A DNA stretch of 64,000 nucleotides. Source: Erigeron canadensis (lineage: Eukaryota > Streptophyta > Magnoliopsida > Asterales > Asteraceae). Under the pieces are notes generated by a model. The model ran no database searches, was not told the DNA's origin, and worked only from the letters and a program-made list of their open reading frames with translations. The number at the start of each line of letters is the position of its first letter. Position 1 is the first letter of the stretch. Below are positions 37,216 through 50,085 of this stretch, in pieces. The DNA lies in assembly GCF_010389155.1 (NCBI RefSeq), contig NC_057766.1:31071516-31135515 (forward strand). The letters run 5' to 3'. Both the position numbers and the translations under genes were made by a program.

Positions 37216-38406
37216 TCGATAATAAAAGGTGTGATCATAAACAGATTAGAACTTAATTAGTTCCTAGCTAGTTAGTTAATTTTTTGTGTGAAACTTGGGT
37301 TTTTTTGTGTGTGTGTGTGTGTGCTTCTCCTAGTTAGTTATCACTTGTTTGTGTTACATTTTTTTCATTATTGCCAGTGTTTGATATGATATGAAAGATA
37401 TATATGAGTGTTAGATTTGAACATAAAACCATTTGTAACCAGTCAATCAGACAAAAAAATAACTGTCACATCAACACCACATCTGACTATCCAACTAGAG
37501 CCCACACTATCCGTCCATCACGCCATGAGCGGAAGTGGACAATGCCAAGCAAGAAGCCACCCAGCGTGCAAGGCAGCACCATACAAACCATTTCAAACAA
37601 ACGCTCTAATTAAGATCCATGGACCAAGTAGATTTAGATCGGACATAAATCCATTCAACCTATCTAATTAAGTTAGCAGGTCAACACCCATGTTTAAAGA
37701 GACATGTTCATGCATTATATTCTATCTGGACCCACAAGTTTGTCCATTCATGTTCATTAAATAATGTGTGTGCATAGTTTGTTAGATCTTTTCTTAGAAT
37801 CAGAGTGGAAAGTTCAACAGAAATAAAAGAGATATATATGAACATAAATAAATGTTTTGTAAGTTCAGTAGTGAGGGAGGAGTATTATTGTTATCGGTAT
37901 ATTATTAGGACAGTTGCATTACTATTATTATTGCTCCATATATGAGTGATCATGAATTTAAGTAGTATTTAACACACCTATAATTCATGAGCATTACTAA
38001 GATAATGTTTTATCGACTTGTACAGTTGTACAGTATGCCATGAAATATGTACAGTGTGTTAAATGTATCAAGTTATGTGGTAAATGTATATATTATATGA
38101 GAAATTGATTAGGACTTATCGTTGTTTATTTTGAACACCATTTTAACACTACGAACAGTTTCAAAAACATATACTGTATAATGGACTCTGTATATATACT
38201 ACCAAGTACCAACATCATTTTATTCATATATATTAGCAGTAGTTCAAATCCCATATATACCATATATATATATACATATACTATAGCTATATATGCATAT
38301 ATCTATATCATGTAAAAATGTATTTTGCAACATGACAATAAGTATTTACGAATAGGAATTTATGCATTGATTACTTGCTAATACCAAAACCATCAAAACC
38401 TGCATA
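37216..38406. other. Convergent intergenic region
   Basis: Between the stop codons of two converging genes. It includes their 3'UTRs, a GT microsatellite (about 37303-37322), and a non-repetitive patch at 37400-37671 with overlapping small frames that show no family. Confidence 0.4.
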
Positions 38407-41400
38407 TCAAGATACTGAATGCCTTCTATCTTTATCGGGTTTGTTCCTGCCTCTTGTACTTGAAGGCAAAAATCCATCAGCATGAAGAAATGGTGTGATT
38501 TTCCCAAGTTTTTTCGTCACCGTGCTTATCAATGATTTTTTAGGCAATGGTGGTTTACCAGGCAATGGTGGCTTAGTAGCAGAAGTGGTTGTTCTGCTTG
38601 CATTGTTGACCCGTGCAGGCTTATTAGCTGTAGTAGATGTCTCGATCTCTTTTAACCGTGTTTTCATCTTCAGAAGCTCGAATTTGAGCTCCTGATTTTC
38701 CTTTCTTAAACTTGTGATTTCATCTGATAATGAGTTTTGAGATTTTGGGGTGCCATTTGAGATCATATGGTTAGGGGACTCACTTTCTTGTAACCGTTTC
38801 TGTTCGTAGTAAAGAACCTGAACCACAGTTTGAACGGGAAGTCTTTCGTTCTGGGATGCATGGGCACGGGCTTCACGGGATAGCTTTTGACAGTCCATTA
38901 AACTGCAGACTTTCTTTCGATCCATGTCACTTATAGTTGAATGTGCCTAAAAAATTTGAATGTAAGATTTGGTCAATGTGCAATCTTAGATTTTTAAAAC
39001 ACACAATCTGTTTGGATGATATAACACTATATGGCATTGTTAGATCAAAATTTATATGCTAAGTTTTGTATACAATAGTATGGTATAAAGGTTACCAGGG
39101 AAGGCGTGTATTTCCATCACCCGTGACCATTTTCTATCAAAAGGTTAATTCGGTCTGTTTCATCTCTACGTTAACGTATAAAACCAAAAAATATTATCTT
39201 AACAAGAAACGGGCCAAATGGAATGGACGGGACAATCTGGTCGAAAGTAACATAAAATTTAGTATTTTTGTTAATCATTTTATTCAAAAAACTAAGTTTA
39301 TATTGAAGTAGTATAGTTTTCTTAATCACATTTTGCACTAATTGTTTACTAAGATCTGTATTCTTGAGCAACAGAGTATTTACCCACACCAAAAAACTGC
39401 CCCTTTTTATCCATAACTCTACCTGCTTGACCCACCCATTTTGCCAATCATAGTCAACACTGACTAAGGGGGGTAAGCCAATTTACGTAGGATCATTCTT
39501 TAGTCTCTTGCAGTGCATCAAAACCCATACCCATATCTTCATTATCTTTGAGTTATATAAACCACAACCATGAAATGCAATAGCCTATCATAATGTCAAT
39601 TAAATACCGAATAGATACCAATTACCATACCTTCAAGTAAATATCAATGGCTCTGTACATTCCATCATCTGTCACACGTAAATCCGCAGGAATACATTCA
39701 GCAAAACTTATAAATCTTGAAACCATTAAATTTCGGTCTGAAGCTATTTTAGCAAGAAAGCTTTCCATTAGCATCCCAATATTCTCCTTGTCTCTCTCCA
39801 TAGGAGAAACACTGTCTTCACCACACGACTCCATAGAATTATCTTCAATGTAATTTGACATGATTTGTTGCACTGTATCAACATCAAACAATGTATCACC
39901 ATCAAAGCAAAAGGAAGGAATCAATATATCGTCTAAAACCGCCTGCGAGAGTTGTGAGGCCATTCTTTTCTCTAAATCTATCCTGCATGCCACAGTTGTG
40001 TCTAAGCATTTGGCAGCTCGAAGCAACATTGAGAGAAAGCTTATTGATATTGCATTCCTTTCCCTTGGTAAGAGGCCAACTATTGTTTCTAAAACAACCC
40101 TCTTCTCATGTTCTTGTCCTGGATCAAGATTTTTCTTGGATTTTCCAAAGATTTCCTGCTTGTTTAATAGGAATATACCGAATATTGGATGTTAACTATA
40201 TATACTAACAAAGAAATGTTACATGAATCACTACAGTTTTCAGCTGCAACCATCCAAAGTGAATGGTCTAAACCATTTGAAAAGTGTGACTTATAGTAGT
40301 AATATGAACTTCAGATTTTAACTGCAGAAAACTTGTCCGGAGACTGCAGACCGACTATTTTTGAGCAGCATGATTGAAAATCATGGAAAAAAACATTATA
40401 GTGTGTGAACAAACTATATTAGGGGTTGAATGGGTCAAATTGGTTACAAGTGACCCGGTTGCAAAGTCTTTTCTTGTAAATCTATATTTTAACAACTATT
40501 TGTCGAGTTCAAGGAAACATGTAACAAATGTTTGTGGGTCAACCCAACGTGACTCAGCCGTTCTACCACCTCTGATGTGAGCAAGAATCTTACCAAACCG
40601 CGAAGAGATTTTTGTGCATATAGCATTAGAACTGGACCAAGTGCAAATTGCTTGAAACCCCTAGAAACCAATGCAAGGAGAACCCTTTGGAAGATATCAA
40701 TTCTAAGAGCAATCAAGTCTTCAGCCCACCAGTCGACAACAGAAACTTGACTTTTTTCGGTGACCATGAACGCTATAATGTCTACACATCGATCAATCAG
40801 TTTTACCTTTTCAGATATTGGTAAGAGATTTACTGATGATTGCAGGATGGAAATTGCACAAGATAAGTTCCTAAGCCCCATATCATCTAAATACGCCTCG
40901 GTTATTGATACAAGATTTCCACTTGCATATTCTTCTGTCATTTCAAGATATTCTGCCACACATCTAGCCATTGCAATGTTTTCTGTACATAACTCCACAT
41001 CTGTGTCATAACAAAACTTTGCAGCAAGTTCAAACCCTGCAGGCCCTCCTGGGATTTCAGGGATTGATACTACAGAGAGATCCGCATATTCGGAGTCTAA
41101 CAATAGTTTCTTTATGTACCCACACTTTGAGACTAAAGGAAACTGCAGCAGTGAAGAATCAAGTTTAGGACTATATAAACTGGACTAACAAAACAAGAAT
41201 GTTAACGTTTTATCGGCGTTTTATATCTTTAACCATAAGTAGATTGTTATTCCAAAAGCTGAAATCAAGTTAAAATCTTTGTAACAAGATAAAACTCTTC
41301 AAGATTAACAAAAAGTTGGGAATTTATCTCAAAATATGATTTATAGCACATAGCTAAAGTATAGAAAAGAAAGTGTACCTTGTGTATTGAAAACGAAGCA

Positions 41401-41847
41401 CTTCCTACACAAACTGTAACATCACTTGGAACCTCTTGTGAGACAATCCTGCCAAATTAGGAAAATATATAAGATATGTCAACCTAACGATCTTAGATTA
41501 TGTCTTTCAAAAATTAGGAAAATACTTCAGGGATATAAATATATGATACAAAAGAAAACCATAGTACTTAAGTCGTTTAAGTGCAGTTCCCGTGCTGTTC
41601 AAAAAAAAAGTGCAGTTTCCCTACATTTATATATGTTCGTTACTAGAAACTTACAATACTTTTTAGTTATCATGATTAGCATACTCATTAAACATGAGCA
41701 AACTAGTAAATCAGTAAAAAGGCGAATAAGAGTGAATGCAAACCAATCACTAATTCTCTTCATGGCATCAGAATTAAGCTCTTTTTTCGTAGTAGCAAGT
41801 TCAAGTGTTGTGGGCAGCTCAAGTTTTTCTTGATGAACTTCCAACAT
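38407..41847 (-). CDS. NPH3/RPT2-like BTB protein (SR1IP1-like), five exons
   Basis: Exons 41847-41744, 41448-41379, 41142-40594, 40155-39631 and 38946-38407 (minus strand) join in frame to 595 residues. A BTB/POZ domain covers about residues 35-130 (SDWIVSQEVPSDVTVCVG, then FPLVSKCGYIKKLL). The NPH3 domain covers about 200-465, with VVDWWAEDLIALRIDIFQRV, YAQKSLRGL, VVLETIVGLLPRE, LRAA, and the conserved DGMYRAIDIYLK..MDCQKLSREA block. A coiled coil follows at about 491-518 (DEITSLRKENQELKFELLKM), and the tail is basic and serine/proline-rich. NRL proteins act as substrate adaptors of CUL3 ubiquitin ligases and in phototropin or auxin signalling. The sequence is closest, from memory, to Arabidopsis At5g67385 (SR1IP1), which is the neighbour of CKA1. 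The ATG at 41847 has no in-frame alternative that adds known domain sequence. Confidence 0.9.
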
Positions 41848-43143
41848 GGTGATACTTTTGCAATCTCAAGATTAATCATGTCCTACACTTTACTACATAT
41901 AGCATAAATATAGAAAGAAGAAACAATCATTCTCAACTTTTCAAAATTATGTACATTAGCGTGTGGTCCATTCGCTTATGTTTTTGATTTGAAATGACCA
42001 ATGTATATTGTAAAATACCGACAGCGGGCATCAAAATTTAGCCAAATAATGTGACATATAGGGATGAATGAGTCTTATCAAGTTTTTCAAGATTAGGATA
42101 GTGGTATTTGTGAGTGTGTGGTGGTGGATTTTATGGTTTTGGCCTGTGGGAGACTTTGGCTAAAGATTGGAAGTTTGGCAGTTTCTTAGTAAGGTGCATT
42201 TTATCAACCACATAATGCTCATCTTTTAGACAGTGAAATAAATGAACTTACAATCACATCATCCTTAACCTGGTTAACTAAGCCTGTGAAGGCGTCGAAA
42301 TCGAGATTATGGTTAACTAAACTCTGTTGTTGATGATGATGATTCTTGGCCACACTAATGGCTCAAAAAAGGTGATATGAGATTTGGAATGTAATAAAAA
42401 GGTGACAGGGAAACTTGGTCCATGCTTGTCATGGAGACCATTTCAACATTTTCTTCCAAACTTATCATTATCACTTGGAAGAAAAAGAAAATTATATACA
42501 AGAGAATCTATAGCATTTTTCTTATATATATATTGATAAATTTGAATGGATTTTTTTTTAATGGCATTCTATTCTACTTCTACTCCTAAATTACACGTAT
42601 GCCTGAAAACCAGGACTCTCGAAAAACCCTGAGAAGTGAGACTCGAACCCAGGTAGATCTTCCCAAAATCAAAGACCTTACCAATGGATTATCGAATATT
42701 TTTCCTTATCACCCCAATATTTTTATCGAAGGAAGTTCAAAAATGAGACTTTAATATTAATATGAAATGTTTGAATACAAAACTTAGTTTGTAATAACAT
42801 ATTGATAACTCTCAATATCAAATCCTTTAAAAGTAAATGAAAGAAATTACATGTCATCTTAGGTTCTTACTTCTTTTAGCCTAAAACAAACATGTTCATA
42901 TGAATATGATTAATGAGCTCAGCCCAAATATCTTCAAACCATTATCATCATCTTAAAGAATAGCCCGCCCCTTCAACAATAACCCAGCCCAAATGATCTT
43001 TTAATCATCATATTCGGTAGTCAGTACTAACCAAGTCACCATCTTCCCGGCACACACACAAACACACTAAACCTTATCCACCCGCAAAACCCCAAGAAAA
43101 CCTCCATGTTTCCCCACCTTCACTATTCAATATCTCAACACTC
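41848..43143. other. Divergent intergenic region between NPH3-like and RNC1 genes
   Basis: This must contain the promoters of both genes. On the minus strand 42253-42363 holds an open, coding-like stretch (HHHQQQSLVNHNLDFDAF type) that ends at a good donor, ATT|GTAAGT, but has no ATG; it may be a 5'UTR exon of the NPH3-like gene. A SINE-like box B (reverse of GAGACTCGAACCC, about 42640) occurs near 42600-42690. Confidence 0.4.
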
Positions 43144-43191
43144 TTGATTGCCCAATATCTAAACCTGACCCTGACCCTGACCCTGACCCAG

Positions 43192-46100
43192 ATGGAGCTT
43201 TCTTCACCATTAAAACCCACAAATTCACCAATCTTTCACAAAACCCATGACCACTTTTCTTTCTCATCTTCACTTTCACCTTTCCCAATCAAAACCCAGT
43301 TTCAAAATCCAAACTTTAGAAAGCCCTTTTCATTAAACCCTAAAATACTCTCTGCAATTGATTCCCAAGAGCAAGAAAAACTTCCCCAAAATAGCCCACA
43401 AAGATTACTTAAAGAATTATCTCAAAGACAAAAATTCATTTCCCCAAATAAAAGAATACCCCCAAAAAGATTTATATTAAAACCACCTTTAGATGATGCT
43501 AAATTGGCCCAAAGATTTCTTAACAGCCCACAATTATCATTAAAGCAGTTTCCTTTATTAAGTTCTTGTTTGCCATCAATGAAATTAAACAATGCTGATA
43601 AAATTTGGATAGATGAGTATTTACTTGAAGCAAAACAGGCACTCGGGTATCCGTTAGAATCGTCCGAAAGTTACGGGGATGATAACCCAGCTAAACAATT
43701 TGATACATTGTTGTATTTGGCATTTGGGCATCCACATTGTGAGAGAACGAATGCGAGACATGTGCGGTCTGGGCATTCGAGGTTAGGTTTTTTGGGTCAG
43801 TATGTGCTTGAATTGGCTATGGCTGAGTTTTTCTTGCAGAGGTATCCGAGGGAGTCTCCCGGGCCGATGAGGGAAAGAGTGTATGCTTTGATTGGAAAAA
43901 AGTTTTTGCCAAAATGGGTTAAAGCTGCTAGCTTGCATAACTTGATTTTTCAGTATGATGATATGGATAGGCTTGTTAGAAAAGAACGAGAACCGCCGGT
44001 GAAGTAAGTACTTTCATAAAATCTCCATCATATATATAATTTTATCTTCCATGGTTATGAAGCTATATGTGACCATTAAGACTTTAAGTTAGGAAAATGA
44101 TACATAACAGAAAGACACTAAATGCATTTAAGCAAATGATATATAAAGATACACAATGATTGGAAAATGCATTATAAATCAATATACTTTCGTAGACATA
44201 TGATGGGCTCTATGTATAAGAAGTTTCTAATTTTGGCGTGTCTAGCTATGAACCAATTTTAAGATTTGGCCTAATGTATTGAAATCCACTACCTTATAAG
44301 ATAGCTTGGAAGATGAAATCTAGTTATGAGTAACAATGTCTAAGAAGTTGTATGTATTATCATACTTTGCGTGTATTATCGACAACCTTTGTAAAACCTA
44401 GCTTTGAATATTACCCGAGTTAAAATGTTTGACTCTGGCCCTTTTGAGATGAAATCTGGGATTTTCATCCTCAATCTAAAAAATTTGTGTCTAAGACTTG
44501 AGATCTTGATCATATCAAATCTAAGTCAATGACTGATTTAATCTTGTTTCGAATATAAGCAAACTTTTACAATTAACAGTAATGCTTTTGGAAAAATTAA
44601 GGCCCCATTTGAAAAAGATCATGACATCATAAAATGGCGGCCGAATTGATTAGAAGTTGTATTTTCCTTAGGACAGAGATAATTGGAACATCACATTATG
44701 CTGTTCTATATTTGCCCTAAAGCTAGCTCTAGTTTTGTATCTAAAGGAAAATATTACACTTTTTATGTGCAGGTCCGTTGTTTGGGCTTTGTTTGGAGCG
44801 ATTTACTTGTGTTTTGGTATGCCGGAAGTTTACCGTGTACTTTTTGAAGTATTTGGGATGGACCCTGAAGATGAAGAGTGCCAGCCTAAATTAAGAAGAC
44901 AACTTGAAGATGTTGACTATGTCTCTGCTGAATTTGAAGGAAAAAAACTCGGTTGGCAAGAGGTTGCTACTTACAAGGCAAGCTCTAATAAACTTCATTG
45001 CTATACTATATTTAGCCTGGATAGCAAATGGGCAGGTTAGGCCGTTATGGGGTTCAATCATGGATCAGGCTGTGTTCGATGTTGTAAAAATCTGATTACA
45101 AGGCCAAGTAGTCTCCATTTCTTATCTAGCTAGTTTCAATTTATCTTACCCGCAGAGATTAACAGAACCTGAATTGATCCATTTGCTACCAAATGGGTTG
45201 AACTTGCCACCTATAATCTTCAATGAATGAGGCATTTACTCCCCTAGTTTAAAGAAAAAGATATATATATATATATATATATGGGAAAGATAATTTGAGA
45301 CCAACTAAAAAAAGTCCAAAAAAAGACCATTGATTTTCGTAACTTACACACCACCATCATCATCTACTACGATATACAAGACTTTTTTGTAAAAACACTA
45401 AGACTTTCCAGCGACGGGCCCACAGAAAAATCATGTGTAAGTGTGTAAGTTAACTTACACATGATTTTCTGGTGGGCCCGTCGCCGGTAAGTCTTAGTGT
45501 TTTTACAAAAAAGTCTTGTATATCGTAGTAGATGATGATGGTGTACAAAAATCAATGGTCCTAGTTGGTCCTAAAATAAGAGGTGGTCTCAAAATATCTC
45601 ACCCCTATATATATATATAAAATAACCCACCCCTATATATATATATATATGTTTTCATATTTGTCTAATGATATGTAACTTCAAATGGGTAATTTTTTTT
45701 TGGATTCACAATAAAGATTGCAGCAAGATTTTCCTTAAGTATTACCATTTGTATTTGTAACTTCATGAAAACTTTGTTAAAGGTAAGGTTATTACATATT
45801 TGGGAGAGACTGAGGGAGGTAGAATGCTGGTTCTTATGAGGTTGAGTGAAATATGTTGATTTCATACTATATGCTAAGGGAAGATCTCTTTTTTTTTTTT
45901 TTTCTTTTTTTAAAATGGACGGCTTTCCACCTTCACATGAAGATATGAATTCTTTAACAGGTTAATTACTATTTTTATGGTGTTAGAACTTATAATAAAA
46001 TATACCCCTGTAACTCGTACAAAGTTACATATTATGTGAATATATATACAGTAATTGGTTCGATCTCAAAGGTCTATTTATGCGTACCTTCTTTTAGTCA

Positions 46101-47667
46101 GCCTTCTTGTTTTTATGAGATTGTTTCATATTTCTTTGGTTAAGAGAAAGGCATTCACCTTTTGATTTATTCTGCTAAGTGTATTAGTTTCACCTTCAAA
46201 TGGCTACCCGATGTCTGTAAACTTAGAAAAGAACAAAATTACTAGTGGTTACTAAAAGCTTAATGGCAACTACTGGATGTAGAAATTTCAACGAATTTTC
46301 TTAACTTTGGGTCAGTTGGGTTTTATACTATCTCAAACGAGTTCAATCAAAATATTTATCTAGAAGAAAGTAGCCCAGAGTCTATATGCATATGACCTCT
46401 TATATCATTATATTCAAAAAGATCCGATTGTACCACTAGAAATAATGCATTTGAAAACTATCCGCTTTTGACCTATTACCAAACCCACCCATCTTTTGCC
46501 ACCTCCATATTCAAGAAAATGTTGTTGCTGCCTGTGTTGGTGTTGGTGAGGGTTTGTAATAAGAATAAACCTATGGGATCTAAATTGGGAAGTCAGAGCA
46601 TGTCTATATACTGGAATAGAGGGAATTAAATCTGTTACAGTTTTTTTTTTTTTTTTTGTATTTATGAATTTGAACCTGAATTGCCAACTCATATCTCTCT
46701 TATGTACATTTTGCAGCCTCCTGAAGATGCCCTTTTTGCTCACCCAAGGCTTTTCCGTGCTTGCGTACCACCAGGGATGCATAGGTTTCGAGGAAATATA
46801 TGGGATTATGACTCTCGACCTCAAGTTATGAAGACATTAGGATATCCCTTGCCAATGAAAGATAGAATCCCAGAAATTACCAATGCCAGAAACATAGAAC
46901 TTGGCCTTGGGTTACAGGTGAACTTATCTTTTTTGTATTTCTTAGTATTAAACATTTTTTGATACAAATATACGCACTCATATTAGTAACCCGGGATGCT
47001 TATTTGAAATGCAGCTTGCATTCTTACACCCATCAAAGCACAAGTTTGAGCATCCTCGGTTTTGCTTTGAACGACTTGAATACGTTGGCCAAAAGATCCA
47101 GGTAAGCCTTCTTGCAGCAACTTTAAACCTTGAGATGTAATATTGAGCACCATATTAGCTTTAAAATCTGTGTAATGGTAGTAATAAGTTAACCGCTAAA
47201 TATAGTGCTACTCAAATAAATGGCTATTACAGAACTCCTAACAGAATATTAGTAATTCTCCTGCATTAATCCATGATGTTTTGGCAAACATTGTATGTTG
47301 CTTGATGAAAAAGTATATGACCCCATTCATGTGCAAATCAACTTTGCAGGATCTTGTAATGGCAGAGAGGCTGCTTATAAAGCATATAGATGCTCCGGGA
47401 AAATGGTTGCAGGAGAAACACCGACGTATTCTTTTGAACAAGTTTTGTGGCAAGTACCTGAGAGAAAAACACCTCCACCGTTTCATAATTTACAGCGAGG
47501 AAGTAATAGATTCCTATGAGCACAATCGCAGGCTCAGGAACCCTGCCACCACCTCTGTACAGCAAGCCATTCACGGACTTTCATACACTGTCTATGGCAA
47601 ACCGGATGTTAGACGACTCATGTTTGAGGTTTTTGACTTCGAACAAACTCAACCCAAAGCCGTATGA
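43192..47667 (+). CDS. RNC1: RNC1, chloroplast intron splicing factor, five exons
   Basis: RNC1 binds chloroplast group II introns and promotes their splicing in the stroma. Exons 43192-44003, 44773-44977, 46717-46917, 47015-47101 and 47350-47667 join in frame to 540 residues, close to the family length. Residues 1 to about 60 are Ser/Pro/Asn-rich and low in acidic residues, as in a transit peptide. Two RNase III-type domains lie at about 175-260 (GHSRLGFLGQYVLELAMAEF) and 395-525 (FERLEYVGQKIQDLVMAERL). In both, the catalytic GDAVL-type acidic signature is replaced (GQYVL, GQKIQ), as known for RNC1, which has no nuclease activity. Intron 2 begins GC (TACAAG|GCAAGC), a GC-AG intron, so a GT-only model would mispredict the exon. 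The ATG at 43192 is chosen; an in-frame ATG at 43144 would add 16 residues encoded by CTGACC repeats. The end FDFEQTQPKAV matches the family. Confidence 0.93.
45283..45605. mobile_element. Long foldback element in RNC1 intron 2
   Basis: The sequence from 45352 to 45543 is an almost perfect palindrome with arms of about 95 bases: the left arm reads CACCATCATCATCTACTACG and the right arm ends in its reverse complement. Weaker inverted homology continues outward to GGGAAAGATAATTTGAGACC (left) and, reversed, GGGGTGAGATATTTTGAGAC (right). TA microsatellite flanks both sides. It is a MITE-like foldback; an RNA of either strand could form a long hairpin. Confidence 0.85.
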
Positions 47668-48344
47668 CTGTTGGATCGATATGATGAACCAGATCTTGCA
47701 TTTGATATTGGGTTGTTGCATGTAGATTAATGTAACCATCTCTTTCTTTTGTTTGACAATAATTATATAGAGTTGTATGATTAGAAAAGAAAAGGTGTTG
47801 TTGAGGTCCGTAGCAAGGGCAAAAAGCAGAGTTTGGAAAATATTTGATGAAGAATGTAATATGATTACTTGTGTAATCTAAGTAGATCAAAAGATGATAG
47901 TTCATGTATGTCATTATGACTTTGTTTGATAGATATGTTGGGTGCAAGTGTAAGGTTAAAAAGGTATAAGCAATCTGTTTTGGATCTCATCATTGGTGTT
48001 TCTACGGTTCATCACATATCTATGTTGTGATAGGCACTCAAGTCTCAACCGTGTAAGGTTTTCAGTTGGTTCTTGTATGTGTAAGCATTATGATTGCTGG
48101 CTCTGTTTCCTTGGTTGCTCTGATATGACACACGGGTTAGTTTGTTCACATGAGATCGAGTTCAAGTTGTTTCCTATCACTTTCATGCCTGCACAAGTGT
48201 TTGCACATATGGTGGTTAAGAGTTTGTTGATTGGGTGTTGATAATCAGTTTGAGTTAGATCAAAGCCCCGATGATTGTTTGTCTCTGTAAATTCTTCACC
48301 ACTCAACATTTAAAACTTCACGGAAAACTTGGATTAAGTATAGG
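47668..48344. other. RNC1 3' flank
   Basis: Contains the presumed 3'UTR. No other supported gene; the minus frame at 48088-48309 and plus frame at 47993-48241 mirror each other and show no family. Confidence 0.4.
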
Positions 48345-48606
48345 GTAACTAACTTTTACATTTTTCTTATTGTACGAATGTAACTTTCATTTGGTACATT
48401 CTATATAATTAACCATCTAAATTGAAAGATTAATGTAAATTTTTTATGTTGACCAATCAATAACTTCTACGTAACAACTCAAATGGTGTACCACGTATAC
48501 ACTTTTATATTAATTATTCAATTTAGCGGGTTAATTACATATAATGAACCAAATGAAAGTTACATTTACTTATTTACGCAGTAAGAAAAGTGTAAAAGTT
48601 ACTTAC
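48345..48606. mobile_element. 262-bp foldback MITE
   Basis: Ends are GTAACTAACTTTTACA and, reversed, GTAAGTAACTTTTACA. The inverted repeat goes inward for about 90 bases through ATGTAACTTTCATTTGGT and AATTAACC. Target duplication not clear. Confidence 0.75.
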
Positions 48607-48935
48607 ACCTCGAAATGCTAAATCCGGAAAATTCAATATGAACCTTAGTGACGCTATTCAGTGGGTATGTCTACCTAAAATTGACCTTACATGAAATTGA
48701 ACCACAAGAGAATACACTGCCCTATAAAACTTGGAGAACAACGAAAAGAGTGGGAAAAAAACTAAAAATGCACACGCGTAATGCATCATTGCATCTGGTG
48801 GATGATTTATTGTAGTTTACATAAAATTCGTAAATTTTATTCGCAATATGCATCAAAAGATGACGATGGCTAGCGGCCAACGCAATTTGTTTAGCACAGA
48901 CGCATTTAAAAGTGGAGCTAAATATGTAAATTATT

Positions 48936-49108
48936 ACGAGCATGGTACCCGTGCAATGCGGCGGCAGTAGTGGGGAAGGCGGTCTGATTTATTAGGGATT
49001 TTTGGTAGTTACGTAAAGAAAAAAAAACAAAAGAGTCCAAGGGCAAATAAGGTATTTCAAAGACAGAAATATTCAATAGGGGGGGTTTGCTTTATTAGGG
49101 AGTAGAGA
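48936..49108 (-). mobile_element. Helitron-like miniature element, 173 bp
   Basis: Minus-strand 5' end TCTCTACTCCCTAATAAAGC followed by AAACCCCC, and a 3' GC-rich hairpin CCGCCGCATTGCACGGGTAC followed by CATGCTCGT. This is the most compact and best bounded member of the family in the window. Confidence 0.65.
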
Positions 49109-49149
49109 TATAAACAATAAAATAAGTAAAGTAAACACCCAATGCTATT

Positions 49150-49275
49150 TTTCACGCGTTTATGGTCTCAATACCTCGACCGTATATGGGGAGGTTAAGA
49201 TGTAGACAACCTTACCCTTACCACGAGGTATATAGAGGTTGCTTCCAGGTTTTGTTTAAGATATAAAAGAAACTC
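49150..49275 (-). mobile_element. TS-like SINE 3' fragment
   Basis: The reverse complement reads GGTAAGGGTAAGGTTGTCTA followed by CATCTTAACCTCCCCATA, the diagnostic 3' part of TS-type SINEs. The tRNA-like head was not found, so this is a truncated copy. Confidence 0.7.
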
Positions 49276-49407
49276 CAACCTTGTAAAGCATGAGGATAAA
49301 ACCCTTAAGCTCTATCTTCAGAAACGATGATCTTAACCACTTATTCAACCTTATAAGTTAATATACAAATAATATAAATCTTAAATGATAAGGTAAAAGG
49401 GGAATAG

Positions 49408-49409
<2 letters not shown>

Positions 49410-49456
<47 letters not shown>
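49410..49456. repeat. ATT trinucleotide microsatellite
   Basis: About 15-16 uninterrupted ATT units. Confidence 0.95.
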
Positions 49457-49457
<1 letters not shown>

Positions 49458-49469
49458 GTTCAAAATTTT

Positions 49470-49700
49470 AAACGGTTTATAGTGTAATAAAACAAAACTA
49501 TACCACTTATTTATAATTTTCTAAAATATTTCCATCACCACCTTTACGTATGCTACATTTACATCAAAATACATCACTCGACACCGCCACTGCTACCACC
49601 ACCAATAGTCGTCACCATCTCCACTAGTCGCCGAAACCACTAGACCTTCGTCACAGCCACCACAATCACATCGTTTGGGTACAGTATTAGTTGTATTTTA
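49470..49700 (+). mobile_element. Possible Helitron-like sequence
   Basis: CACCGCCACTGCTACCACCA and other CCACC triplets followed by CACATCGTTTGGGTACAGTA resemble the 3' half of the other miniature elements, but the terminus has diverged. Confidence 0.3.
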
Positions 49701-50085
49701 GATTTTATATAAAACACGAGGTTTCCTTTTCAAACTTCCAAAGAATAATTTGGAAATTTCCAAGCATATCATGTTGCTCCTTATAGGGCGTCAGCCACGC
49801 TTCCGGCGTGCGTTCGACGCAGGTTTCGACCTAGACGCTAGTAGCACCGGCGGCGTCTGGGAGTTTACTTCCGATTTCAGACGCGAGAAAGAGGCTCTAG
49901 GTGGGGTCCGAAATTAAAAGAAAAACATTAATTTATTCTAATTTAAAACTAACGACTACTTTTTTTTTTCAAACCTCTATTTATTCCCAACTTTACATAA
50001 CATTTCAAATCACAACTTATTTTTTTCTACTCCTTTTCATCTTCCATAAACCATTTACCATTTTTCATAAACCATTCCATTCACA

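Noticed and set aside
44735..45040. RNC1 exon 2 extended past the GC donor to a stop at 45038-45040
   Set aside because: The extension ASSNKLHCYTIFSL is not part of the family, while the GC-AG junction restores the conserved sequence.
46414..46824. 136-codon minus frame overlapping RNC1 exon 3
   Set aside because: Antisense to a conserved exon, contains a poly-lysine run from the intron T-tract; no family.
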